A stretch of 64,000 bases of DNA from Oscillospiraceae bacterium (GCA_015065845.1 SVPQ01000011.1:1-64000), one strand, 5' to 3'; positions 34,589 through 42,138 are shown, counted from the first letter of the stretch. Notes: a model not told the origin generated them from the letters alone. Made by a program: numbers and translations.

Positions 34589-35773
34589 ATGGAACAGCGT
34601 TTTAAAATATTTATAGCGTACCACATAAATGAAGAAAATATTGCTACACTTCTTTCTGAATATTTTCAAAATATGGGGATTCCTAAAGAATTTATTTATC
34701 TTTGTGGTTTACCATCAAATGACGGCAAAGTAAATAATATTGATGAGATAAACGCAATGTTAAAATGCAGTTGCGTTAATATTCCTATACTTTCAATGAA
34801 ATTTTTAGAAAGTGCTTATTGCAACAATTTAACTGGTGCTTTTGTGTTTGATGGCGAAGCACTCCTTTTACCTGTAATGCTACCGGAAATAACTCAGAAT
34901 ATGATTTATGGTTTCATTAATGGTTTTTACAGAACTTTCAAACTTGATGTAAGTGAAGACATTGCTTATATTTATGATGTTGTTCAGGGGTCTTTGGATA
35001 TTATTCCACCAAGCCTTACAGTTGCAACAAATGCAATGAATGCATTTATAAACAGATATAATGTAGTAGTAAACAGAATTACAACCAAATCTTCCCCTAC
35101 CCTTATTTCTTCCAACCCTGTTTTTGAACAACTCAACATTACAACAGATGATGAAATGATTATTCTTTACTACATACTTACAAATCAGGTACTGGAAGTA
35201 AGCAGAAAAACTGTTGAAGACTGGCTTATAGATGAAGAAATTTATGATGTTGATGTTGAAAATGCATTCAGATTACTTGCTACAATAGGTTACGCAAGGT
35301 ATCACGAAAACACTTTAAAAGTTGATATAATCACATTCAGAAAATGGTCAAAAATGACCGATGAAATTTTACCGATACTTACAAAATGCCTTAAAAATCA
35401 CAGAATTTTAAGTTCACAGATTTTTGAAGATATGTGGCAAAGCGGTGCTTTGACACCGGTTTTGAAACTATTTACTGCATATTTAATTGATGAACATATA
35501 ACTGAACTCACAAACAAATCACAGAATGACCCACAGATACAAAGTATCATTTCGTGGGAAAACAAAAATATTTTAAGAGGTATTGTTTCTGAAAACTATC
35601 AGAAATGTCTTGAAATTTTTGAGGAGCACAATATTATTTATGAAAGTGAATGGTCCATTCACGGAGTACCAAGAAGATATAATTTAAACAAATCGTTTAT
35701 TGACCATATCTTTTCAGTAGATTTTCCGCATAGGAAAGAGTTGGAAGATGTAAAGACAGGAACTAGGAACTAG
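34589..35773 (+). CDS. TIR-domain protein with winged-helix-like C-terminus
   Basis: 394 aa. Residues about 5-122 fit a bacterial TIR domain: beta-A KIFIAYH, the BB-loop region YLCGLPSNDGKVNN, and VNIPILSMKFLESAYCNN. At the place of the catalytic Glu (usually in a YCxNE-GA context) the sequence is YCNNLTGA, with Leu81, so NAD+ cleavage may be lost. The rest is helical; about 187-255 (DDEMIILYYILTNQVLEV..) resembles a winged helix. Single gene with its own promoter and no ThsA or effector gene next to it. The stop and last four residues lie in a 7-bp array. A role in signalling or defence is only suggested. Confidence 0.65.
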   Translation: MEQRFKIFIAYHINEENIATLLSEYFQNMGIPKEFIYLCGLPSNDGKVNNIDEINAMLKCSCVNIPILSMKFLESAYCNNLTGAFVFDGEALLLPVMLPEITQNMIYGFINGFYRTFKLDVSEDIAYIYDVVQGSLDIIPPSLTVATNAMNAFINRYNVVVNRITTKSSPTLISSNPVFEQLNITTDDEMIILYYILTNQVLEVSRKTVEDWLIDEEIYDVDVENAFRLLATIGYARYHENTLKVDIITFRKWSKMTDEILPILTKCLKNHRILSSQIFEDMWQSGALTPVLKLFTAYLIDEHITELTNKSQNDPQIQSIISWENKNILRGIVSENYQKCLEIFEEHNIIYESEWSIHGVPRRYNLNKSFIDHIFSVDFPHRKELEDVKTGTRN

Positions 35774-35799
35774 GAACTAGGAACCAGAAAACAGGAAGC
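35758..35799 (+). repeat. Heptamer array (AGGAACT type) at the TIR gene end
   Basis: AGGAACT x3, AGGAACC, AGAAAAC, AGGAAGC in exact register. It supplies the codons for TRN and the stop of the TIR gene, and its last unit begins the terminator stem. Confidence 0.92.
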
Positions 35800-35830
35800 A
35801 GTAGAATTAACACTGCTTCCTGTTTTTATT
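35790..35830 (+). terminator. Terminator grown from a heptamer unit
   Basis: Arms 35790-35802 and 35812-35824 are perfect complements (contain GGAAGCAGT/ACTGCTTCC), followed by TTTTTATTTT. Confidence 0.88.
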
Positions 35831-35858
35831 TTACTTCTTAACTTTTACTTCCTACTTC
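35831..35858 (-). repeat. Heptamer array (TTACTTC type)
   Basis: TTACTTC, TTAACTT, TTACTTC, CTACTTC, directly followed by the REP-like AATCATCCGTCC. A similar array and REP are at 40792-40850. Confidence 0.75.
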
Positions 35859-35860
35859 AA

Positions 35861-36442
35861 TCATCCGTCCTCTGATTGTCTCCGATTCTTCCACACTAAC
35901 AGAGTTACTGCTATCATAAATAATACTGTTCCATAAGATACAATAACTTTCATAAAAAAATCAAACAATGGCATTTCGTAAATAATCTTTTTTTGCGTAT
36001 TCGAATATTTAACAATCTTTACTCTTCCAAAAGCATTTTCCAATCTGTAGATTGTTCCATCTTTGGATATAAACTCTTTGCTTGAAGGGCGTAAATCAGT
36101 AAATTTAGGAATATCTTTCGTTATCGTTTCCAGAACATTTCCGTTTAAATCAATATAGTGAGCTCTATCACCACAATCGATATATATATTGTCATTTTCT
36201 AGTATAGTAAAATCATATCCTCGACTTGTCTGAGCGGAAATTGTTCCTATTAAGTTTTTTTCATTATAATTTTTTATAACACCAGAATTACAACCGATAT
36301 ACAAATTATTTTTACTATCTATTGCAAAACCTTGATAAGAGATATCAACTTCACCCAATACAACGCACATAACCGAAATCCAATAAATAGAGAGAATTAC
36401 AACTAAAAATATAACAGCGACTTTCTTACAATATTTTTCCAT
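35861..36442 (-). CDS. Membrane-anchored, propeller-like hypothetical protein (copy A)
   Basis: 193 aa from ATG 36442 (GGAGTG five bases upstream). Helix at about 8-28, an extracytoplasmic beta-rich domain with repeating GFAIDSKNNLYIG, YDFTILENDNIYID, YIDLNGNVLETI units as in small beta-propeller-like proteins, and a second helix near 160-182. The last residues (RRQSEDG) and stop come from a REP-like sequence. A related gene sits at 40866-41579 in a similar repeat setting. No named function. Confidence 0.6.
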   Translation of the reverse strand: MEKYCKKVAVIFLVVILSIYWISVMCVVLGEVDISYQGFAIDSKNNLYIGCNSGVIKNYNEKNLIGTISAQTSRGYDFTILENDNIYIDCGDRAHYIDLNGNVLETITKDIPKFTDLRPSSKEFISKDGTIYRLENAFGRVKIVKYSNTQKKIIYEMPLFDFFMKVIVSYGTVLFMIAVTLLVWKNRRQSEDG

Positions 36443-36491
36443 GGTTCCACTCCATAATTTCAATACATACTTCATCTATTAAATCATAAAG

Positions 36492-36621
36492 AAAAATCAG
36501 GGGACGGTCAGCGTAAAAGTCTAACATATATATAAATAGGTTTACGAAAAAACACAATATATTTAATTGGCGACTTTAATTAGTAGTGTGTGATTTTTGC
36601 GACATCACGAGGTGTTCTGTG
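36492..36621 (-). repeat. 130-bp REP-headed repeat, copy 1
   Basis: Begins AATCAGGGGACGGTCAGCG and ends near GCGACATCACGAGGTGTTCT. Copy 2 is 41645-41776. Both lie upstream of a related membrane-protein gene, and both hold TTGTGT/TATATA promoter-like boxes pointing at it. Confidence 0.85.
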
Positions 36622-36654
36622 ATTGAGTGTTTTTTCAACCAATCATCCCCCTGA

Positions 36655-36682
36655 TTCCTAGTTCCTAGTTTCTGTTTCCTAA
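36655..36682 (-). repeat. Heptamer array (TTCCTAG type) at the GH3 gene end
   Basis: TTCCTAG x2, TTTCTGT, TTCCTAA, ending one base before the GH3 stop codon. It is the reverse complement of the AGGAA arrays and follows a half REP (AATCATCCCCCTGATT). Confidence 0.85.
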
Positions 36683-36683
36683 A

Positions 36684-39053
36684 CTAAGCCAACTTCATAA
36701 ACATCTCAAGAATTCTTTTTGTGCAAACTTCGAGGTCTGCTCGGGTTAAGTCTCCACTGTCGAGTGCTTTTTTAAGGTCTTCAGGGTAACCACAATGCAT
36801 TTTAAGGTCGTTACCTGCTTTAACTTCTTTTACCGGGTCATTTTTTACGCCCCAGTCAGTAACAACCATACCTGTGAAGCCCCACTCATCTCTTAAAATA
36901 CCGGTTAAGAGTTCGTAGCTTTCCGAAGTGTGTTGACCGTTAATGAGGTTATATGAAGACATTACAGTCCATGGTTTACCCTCTTTTACTGCAATTTCAA
37001 AACCTTTCAAGTAAATTTCTCTTAATGCTCTTTCTGAAATGCGTGAGTCATTCTGGTAACGATTTGCTTCTTTATTATTACAAGCAAAGTGTTTCATTGA
37101 AACTGCAGTTTTCTGTGATTGCACACCACGGATTGCCGCCGCACCACATTTACCAGAAACAACAGGGTCTTCAGAATAATACTCAAAGTTTCTGCCACAA
37201 AGTGGGTCACGATGAATATTAAGTGCAGGTGCTAACCAAACGCCTAAATTATTTTCTCTTATTTCTGCACCACCTGCTGCACCTACTTCATAAATTAAGT
37301 CCAAATCCCATGAACAAGCAAGAAGTGTAGCACAAGGCCATGCAGTTGCAGGAATACCGATTGACTCCATAAGACGAAGACCTGCAGGACCATCCGCAGT
37401 CGGAACATAAGGAATACCAAGTCTTTCTATACCGCCGAATGAACCTGTATTACACATACCAACCTGTTTCTGACCACCTACGATATACATAAGCTCATCA
37501 ATAGTCATTTGTGCAATAAATTCATCCATTGTAATTTCAGAACCAACCGAATCAAATTTCTTTAATTCTTCTGGTGCTCTTGCAGTTATTGGTTCGTTTT
37601 TAGCGTAGTAATATTCAGGCTCACCCATTGGTAAATTTTCATAACTACCATCAGAAAGCATTCTTTTTTCGAGTTTAAATGGTTTACACCAGTTTTTAAG
37701 TTGTTCTGTAACAGTATCTTCATTTACTATGTATGTAAAGTCGAGTTTTTGGGCATTTCTTACATCTGTGCCAAGGTAAAACTGATACTCGCCTTTTTCT
37801 AAAACATAAGCACTCTTCTGAATTTTGCCTAAATCGTCAAAGCTTGCCATAGATGAAACATCAAATGACATAACAAGTGTTTCACTTTCACCAGGATTTA
37901 AAAGTTTTGTCTTTTTAAATGCACCCAATTCTCTTGCAGGTTTACCTAAAACACCTTGTGGTGCACTGTAATAAAGTTGTAAAACATCTTTACCCGCTAC
38001 ATCACCTGTATTTTTAACATCTACAATAGCGAAGATTTTACCATCTTTTTCTAAACATACCTTACCTGTATGTGAAAATGTTGTGTATGAAAGTCCGAAA
38101 CCAAATGGGTAACGCACTTTTTCTTTTGCACCAGGTATTGTTTCAAAATAGCGGTAACCTACATAAATATCTTCGTTATAATACACATAGTCAAAACTTT
38201 CCCAGAATTCATTTGTTTCAGGATAAGCGTCATAAGATTTTGCAATAGTATCAACTAATTTACCTGATGGGTTTTTGTCACCAAAGATAATATCTGCTAT
38301 TGCACTACCACCTTCAAGACCACCCTGCCAACTCATAAGAATTGCACCTATACCAGAGTTTTCTGCTAAATATTCGCAGTCAAGCACACCGCCCGAGTTT
38401 ATAACAACTATTACTTTTTTAAAGCATTTTATTACTTCATTTAAAAGATTTTTTTCTACATCTGAAAGGTAGTAGTCACCCTCTATTGGTCTGCGGTCAA
38501 CACCCTCTGCAGAAAAACGGCTTAATGTAACAATTGCTGTATCTGCAAATTCAGACGCTGATTTAATCATATTGCTTTCAATTGCAGGTTCTTTAACATG
38601 CATAGAAGCAAATGTGTCGTAAGTCATATCGTCACGGGTTGTGCAGAAATCCATATTATTAACAATATCCCATGTAGCGTTGATTTCTTCCTGCGAAGGA
38701 ATATTTACACTTTCTCTTTTTACATAGTCTTTGTAAAAATCAATAAGTGGCATATAGATATTCTGTGAAGAGATTTTTTCTTCTACACCCTCAAACACAT
38801 TGCGGATATATGGCACATAAACATCACCACTACCGCCACCGCCTTTTATATATTCAATAGTTGCTTTACCGAAAAGAGCAACTTTTGAGTCTTTAGATAA
38901 AGGCAATGTTTTATTATCATTCTTTAAAAGCACCATACCTTCAGTTGCTGCTTTTCTTGATAAATCAGTATGCTTTTTTGAAGCAGTAATTCTTCTGCCA
39001 TCTTCACCCAAAGGTAAACACGGCATATATTTGAATCTCGCATATTTTTCCAT
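36684..39053 (-). CDS. Glycoside hydrolase family 3 beta-glucosidase-type enzyme, permuted domains
   Basis: 789 aa, no signal peptide, so cytoplasmic. Domain order is reversed compared with most GH3: the (alpha/beta)6 and fibronectin-like parts come first (about 1-470, with VLLKNDNKTLPL, PFGFGLSYTTF and GEYQFYLG), and the TIM barrel last (about 495-785) with KHFACNNKEANR and the nucleophile Asp in VVTDWGVKND. This order is known in Ruminococcus albus and Butyrivibrio enzymes. Likely cleaves beta-glucosides or related oligosaccharides; substrate not readable. Its promoter lies inside the spo0A terminator. Confidence 0.92.
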   Translation of the reverse strand: MEKYARFKYMPCLPLGEDGRRITASKKHTDLSRKAATEGMVLLKNDNKTLPLSKDSKVALFGKATIEYIKGGGGSGDVYVPYIRNVFEGVEEKISSQNIYMPLIDFYKDYVKRESVNIPSQEEINATWDIVNNMDFCTTRDDMTYDTFASMHVKEPAIESNMIKSASEFADTAIVTLSRFSAEGVDRRPIEGDYYLSDVEKNLLNEVIKCFKKVIVVINSGGVLDCEYLAENSGIGAILMSWQGGLEGGSAIADIIFGDKNPSGKLVDTIAKSYDAYPETNEFWESFDYVYYNEDIYVGYRYFETIPGAKEKVRYPFGFGLSYTTFSHTGKVCLEKDGKIFAIVDVKNTGDVAGKDVLQLYYSAPQGVLGKPARELGAFKKTKLLNPGESETLVMSFDVSSMASFDDLGKIQKSAYVLEKGEYQFYLGTDVRNAQKLDFTYIVNEDTVTEQLKNWCKPFKLEKRMLSDGSYENLPMGEPEYYYAKNEPITARAPEELKKFDSVGSEITMDEFIAQMTIDELMYIVGGQKQVGMCNTGSFGGIERLGIPYVPTADGPAGLRLMESIGIPATAWPCATLLACSWDLDLIYEVGAAGGAEIRENNLGVWLAPALNIHRDPLCGRNFEYYSEDPVVSGKCGAAAIRGVQSQKTAVSMKHFACNNKEANRYQNDSRISERALREIYLKGFEIAVKEGKPWTVMSSYNLINGQHTSESYELLTGILRDEWGFTGMVVTDWGVKNDPVKEVKAGNDLKMHCGYPEDLKKALDSGDLTRADLEVCTKRILEMFMKLA

Positions 39054-39075
39054 AAATTCTCACTTCCTAAAAATA

Positions 39076-39139
39076 AAATAACCACCTTTAATTTTATCAC
39101 ATAATAGAATAAAGTCAATAAAATAAAGGTTGTTATTTT
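39076..39139 (-). terminator. Long spo0A terminator with a promoter in its loop
   Basis: Arms 39118-39139 and 39076-39097 pair at about 20 of 22 positions and lead into TTTTT on the minus strand. Confidence 0.7.
39091..39118 (-). promoter_or_regulatory. Promoter of the GH3 gene, nested in the spo0A terminator
   Basis: Minus strand TTGACT (39118-39113), 16 bases, TAAAAT (39096-39091). The -10 box is part of the terminator's right arm. Confidence 0.65.
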
Positions 39140-39144
39140 TATTT

Positions 39145-39918
39145 TCAGGATATTTTCATTTTAAGTCTTAATTTATCTGCTATCATTGCAATAAATTCTG
39201 AATTTGTCGGTTTACCACGCTGACTTTGTATAGTGTAGCCGAAATATGACGATAAAACATCTACATCGCCCCTGTCCCAAGCAACTTCTATTGCGTGACG
39301 GATTGCTCTTTCTACTCTTGAAGAGGTTGTTGAAAATGTTTTGGCTACTGTAGGATAAAGTATTTTTGTAATAGAGTTAAGCATTTCAGGGTCATAAACT
39401 GAGCGTTTAATTGCTTCACGCAGGTACTGATAACCTTTAATGTGAGCAGGTACACCAATCTGATGCATAATTTCAGAAATTGTTACTTCAATACTTTTTT
39501 CATCATTTACTAATGTTTCTCTTTTGTTGTCGCCTATATCTTTCCAACTGTAAAGTTGTGGAATTCTCTCTGCTAAAAGTGAAGGATCAATTGGTTTAAG
39601 AAAATAATAATCTGCACCCGCTTTTATCATTTCTGCTTCAAAATGACTTTTGTCAATACTTGAAACGACTATTACAAGTGGTCTTTTCATAAGTTTTAAT
39701 GTACTTAATCTTTGCAAAACACCTAAAGCATCAATATGCATAAGAAAAGCATCCATAATTATTACATCCGGTGTTTTGCTCTCAATCAATTGAAGTAATG
39801 TTGCACCACTTTTTTCACAAACTCTCACATCCATTGAGTTCATTTTGAGTGCTGAAACTAAATCTAACGCACTCTCGCTTTTTTCGTCTGCTAAAAGCAC
39901 AGACAACTGCTTGTTCAT
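39145..39918 (-). CDS. spo0A: Sporulation master regulator Spo0A
   Basis: 257 aa. Receiver domain about 5-125 with acidic pair D11/E12, phospho-acceptor D56 (IIMDAFLM), and the switch Lys in LKPID; a linker; then the Spo0A DNA-binding domain about 150-257, with [16 protein letters not shown] and the recognition helix [18 protein letters not shown]. Phosphorylated Spo0A starts sporulation. spoIVB, usually just upstream in Bacillus and many Clostridia, is missing here. ATG follows GGAGGTG. Several 0A boxes upstream suggest self-regulation. Confidence 0.97.
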   Translation of the reverse strand: MNKQLSVLLADEKSESALDLVSALKMNSMDVRVCEKSGATLLQLIESKTPDVIIMDAFLMHIDALGVLQRLSTLKLMKRPLVIVVSSIDKSHFEAEMIKAGADYYFLKPIDPSLLAERIPQLYSWKDIGDNKRETLVNDEKSIEVTISEIMHQIGVPAHIKGYQYLREAIKRSVYDPEMLNSITKILYPTVAKTFSTTSSRVERAIRHAIEVAWDRGDVDVLSSYFGYTIQSQRGKPTNSEFIAMIADKLRLKMKIS

Positions 39919-39943
39919 TTAATGCACCTCCGTTAGTAACGAA

Positions 39944-39972
39944 AGTATATCACCTGAAAAATTTTAGTGCAA
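39944..39972 (-). promoter_or_regulatory. spo0A: Sigma-A promoter of spo0A
   Basis: Minus strand TTGCAC, 17 bases, TATACT, about 26 bases before the ATG. Confidence 0.7.
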
Positions 39973-40049
39973 TAGACTTTTAAAACAATCGTGATTATAA
40001 ACAAAACTTTGTTTTTTTGCAGTATCGTAGAATGTCACACTATGGATTT

Positions 40050-40104
40050 TTTTGACGCAAAATGTCAAAATCGACAAAGTTTTTTGGTTAATATTTTTCG
40101 ACAT
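40050..40104 (-). promoter_or_regulatory. spo0A: Cluster of Spo0A boxes
   Basis: TGTCGAA on the minus strand at 40103-40097 and TGTCAAA on the plus strand at 40063-40069 are exact fits to TGTCRAA; TGTCGAT (minus, about 40077-40071) is one base off. They lie about 130-185 bases upstream of the spo0A start. Confidence 0.6.
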
Positions 40105-40179
40105 TTTTTTATTATTCTACAAATTATTGGCAAAAATGAAAAAGTTCTGGTTATTTAGGGGTTAGGAATTTTAGAAAAT

Positions 40180-40221
40180 AGGAAACAGGAAGCAGGAAAC
40201 AGGAAGCAGGAAGCAGGAAGC
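40180..40221 (+). repeat. Heptamer array (AGGAAGC type)
   Basis: AGGAAAC, AGGAAGC, AGGAAAC, AGGAAGC x3 in exact 7-bp register. Confidence 0.92.
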
Positions 40222-40237
40222 AGAGATAACGAAAGTT

Positions 40238-40290
40238 CATCCTATCATTTTAGTTTACGAAAAACTTTAAATGATAGGATGTAGTTTTTG
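40238..40290 (+). terminator. Terminator-like hairpin of the ATCCTATCATT family
   Basis: Arms CATCCTATCATTT and its complement around a loop of about 20 bases, then GTAGTTTTTG. No gene ends nearby on the plus strand, so it may be a mobile structural unit rather than a working terminator. Confidence 0.55.
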
Positions 40291-40300
40291 TTTTGCTGTA

Positions 40301-40318
40301 CCTCTCTTCGAAGAGAGG
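40301..40318. repeat. Palindrome CCTCTCTTCGAAGAGAGG, solitary copy
   Basis: Perfect 18-base palindrome, the same core that heads the 127-bp units at 16264 and 40615. Confidence 0.8.
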
Positions 40319-40404
40319 GGGACTATTCATTGGATATAGTTTATTTAACTATTGAATTTTCAGGCGATAAATAAATTTTGAATTATAGTAATTTAAAACG
40401 GAAT

Positions 40405-40529
40405 GGTGGAGAGTTCTTAAAAATTTTGATGAATAATGAAGTCGCTTACGCTGATGAATGATGAAGAATGAATAATAATGCCAACGCTATTCAATATTCA
40501 TCATTCATTAAATAAAAGAACTCTCCACC
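40405..40529. repeat. 125-bp element with 14-bp inverted ends
   Basis: GGTGGAGAGTTCTT at 40405-40418 and its exact complement at 40516-40529 enclose about 97 bases of ATGAA-rich sequence. No transposase; target-site duplication not clear. MITE-like in form. Confidence 0.6.
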
Positions 40530-40614
40530 ACCCAAGTAACATTATAAATTTTATAAAGTTTTCTACTCGCTTGAAAGTGTATGAAAACAAGCAAAACAAC
40601 GGAATGGCGGTCCC

Positions 40615-40740
40615 CCTCTCTTCGAAGAGAGGTACCCCTAAAAAACAACTTTTTCTTTTCATTTTTGCTTTATTCTTCGTTCTTGAAAATACAAAAAACT
40701 CAGTTAACTGACCGAAATCAATTAACTGAGTTTTGTTTAA
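40615..40740 (+). repeat. Dispersed 127-bp intergenic unit, copy 2
   Basis: Near-identical to 16264-16390, from the CTCTCTTCGAAGAGAG palindrome through the CTCAGTTAACTGA palindrome (40699-40730) and TTTTGTTTAATT. Confidence 0.85.
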
Positions 40741-40791
40741 TTTTATTAAGTTTTAAAGTAATATGAATCAGCATTTTACAAGATACCTCTT

Positions 40792-40850
40792 TTCACTATT
40801 CACTCTTACTTCTTACCTCAATCATCCGTCCCTGATTGTCTCCTGATTGT
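40792..40850 (-). repeat. Heptamer array plus REP-like sequence
   Basis: TTCACTA, TTCACTC, TTACTTC, TTACCTC (40792-40819), then AATCATCCGTCCCTGATTGT and a shorter CTGATTGTC repeat. Same order as at 35831-35880. Confidence 0.75.
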
Positions 40851-40865
40851 CACTGTCTTATCTTA

Positions 40866-41579
40866 TTATGATTGTCCTTGACTTCCTCTTTTTGACAACC
40901 AGACTTTTAACCCAATCATTAAAAGTATTACACTGGAAATTACAGGTATAATTCCATTAGCATTTATTGTATTGTCAGTTGTTGCATCAAACAAAATCTG
41001 GGTATCTAAACCATTTGTTCTTGAAAGTTTGGTATATCCCAAAAAACTTTTTTTGCAGTTATATTCCCAATCACCTTTAGAAAACTCATTTTTTCTTAAT
41101 GAATCTACAAATCCAGAATTATATGCTTCATAATCAGCGGTTGAAAAATACTTTGTTTCTTGTTTTTTATAATCGTAACAAATAATCTCAGAATACAAGT
41201 AGATATTTACAGTCGATTCTGTAAGTTCGATTACAACATCAGAAGATGTTTCGAAAGTTATTTCTTTGAAAAAATCAGCATTTGAATCATAAATATCTAT
41301 AAACTTTTTGTTAGTTTCTGATAGTACACCATCTGTCATTGTACCATAAGTATAAATAGCAAATGAACCATTTTCGCAAGCTGCTACTTGTTGGAAAATA
41401 CTATGTCGGGAACAGTTATCTTGAACTGAAAATTTTAAATTTTTAGGTAAAATACTTTCCTTAACAATATTAACATTATTATTTACTCCATTACTAGTTT
41501 TAGCTGTACAAGTTATTGAAAAACAACAAAAGACTATGACGCAAATTAAAAATATTGCTAAAATCTTTTTATTAACCAT
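40866..41579 (-). CDS. Membrane-anchored, propeller-like hypothetical protein (copy B)
   Basis: 237 aa. N-terminal hydrophobic signal/anchor (about 5-26), extracytoplasmic beta-rich domain (FIDIYDSNADFFKEITF, VVIELTESTVNIYLY), C-terminal helix (about 208-226) and a basic end. Same overall plan as the gene at 35861-36442 and the same surroundings: a 130-bp REP-headed repeat upstream and an AATCATCCGTCC REP downstream. The sequences are quite diverged, so paralogy is likely but not certain. Start ATG 41579 has a weak site (AAGGAGCAATT). Function unknown. Confidence 0.6.
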   Translation of the reverse strand: MVNKKILAIFLICVIVFCCFSITCTAKTSNGVNNNVNIVKESILPKNLKFSVQDNCSRHSIFQQVAACENGSFAIYTYGTMTDGVLSETNKKFIDIYDSNADFFKEITFETSSDVVIELTESTVNIYLYSEIICYDYKKQETKYFSTADYEAYNSGFVDSLRKNEFSKGDWEYNCKKSFLGYTKLSRTNGLDTQILFDATTDNTINANGIIPVISSVILLMIGLKVWLSKRGSQGQS

Positions 41580-41644
41580 ATAATTGCTCCTTCAAATCAA
41601 CTAAAGGTTTGTAAAATTTATAAGTTGTTGTATTATATAATAAT

Positions 41645-41776
41645 AAAAATCAGGGGACGGTTAGCGTGAAAGTCTACATATATAGAAATGAGTTTTCGAA
41701 AAAACACAATATGTATAAATGGTAGCTTTCATTAGTTGTGTGTGATTTTTGCGACATCATGCGGTGTTCTATGTCT
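41645..41776 (-). repeat. 130-bp REP-headed repeat, copy 2
   Basis: Begins AAATCAGGGGACGGTTAGCG and ends near GCGACATCATGCGGTGTTCT. Matches 36492-36621 along its length. Confidence 0.85.
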
Positions 41777-41882
41777 TATGCCGTCCAGCGTCTTTTTCTT
41801 TGTTTCAATATATCAAATTAAGGAGCATAAATCAAGCGATTTTGTAATCTTCAACAAAATTCAAAAAAGTGTCGAAAAACAA

Positions 41883-41914
41883 CTCAGTTAACTGATCGAA
41901 ATCAATTAACTGAG
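41883..41914. repeat. CTCAGTTAA palindrome, copy 4
   Basis: Arms CTCAGTTAACTGAT and ATCAATTAACTGAG around CGAA, followed by GTTTGTTTAATTCACC as in the other free copies. Confidence 0.85.
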
Positions 41915-41929
41915 GTTTGTTTAATTCAC

Positions 41930-41958
41930 CTTGCAACTTGCACACTTGCTACTTGCAA
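41930..41958 (-). repeat. Heptamer array (CTTGCAA type), copy 2
   Basis: CTTGCAA, CTTGCAC, extra A, CTTGCTA, CTTGCAA: matches 16406-16434, including the extra base. Confidence 0.85.
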
Positions 41959-42009
41959 CTGAGACTAAGACACAGAACAGTCCCCTGTCTTATTTGTTAT
42001 TCCTGACAA

Positions 42010-42037
42010 CTAACCTCTAGTCCCTAACCACTAATTG
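42010..42037. repeat. Degenerate heptamer array (CTAACCN type)
   Basis: CTAACCT, CTAGTCC, CTAACCA, CTAATTG: four units that share CTA at the start and keep a 7-bp step. Confidence 0.6.
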
Positions 42038-42138
42038 TTAAAATAATATTATTTTCCTAAAAATTAATGACAAATAAGGAATTTTGTGGTATTATTAACT
42101 GGTATATGATTTTAAACACTGATTATGGAGAGAAAGAT

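Larger units (their letters stand above)
39919..40865. other. spo0A control region followed by a repeat-rich intergenic stretch
   Basis: About 950 bases with no credible gene. The first 190 belong to spo0A (promoter and 0A boxes). The remainder holds heptamer arrays, hairpins, a 125-bp inverted-repeat element, the second 127-bp unit and REP-like sequence, each listed separately. Short open frames across the repeats have no ribosome site. Confidence 0.75.
41580..42138. other. Repeat-rich intergenic region
   Basis: About 560 bases without a gene: 130-bp repeat copy 2, CTCAGTTAA palindrome copy 4, CTTGCAA array, a half REP (CAGTCCCCTGTCTTA) and a CTAACCN heptamer array. The final 100 bases should hold the promoter of the lipoprotein gene at 42139. 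Confidence 0.75.

Noticed and set aside
34589-35773. Thoeris defence system
   Set aside because: No ThsA-like gene beside the TIR gene, and the catalytic Glu seems absent.
40478-40766. Short plus-strand reading frames across the repeat cluster (and similar at 16258-16455)
   Set aside because: They lie in repeated non-coding units, have no ribosome site, and differ in frame between copies.
40105-42138. Insertion sequence or integrated element
   Set aside because: Repeats and inverted ends are present but no transposase, integrase or tRNA attachment site.
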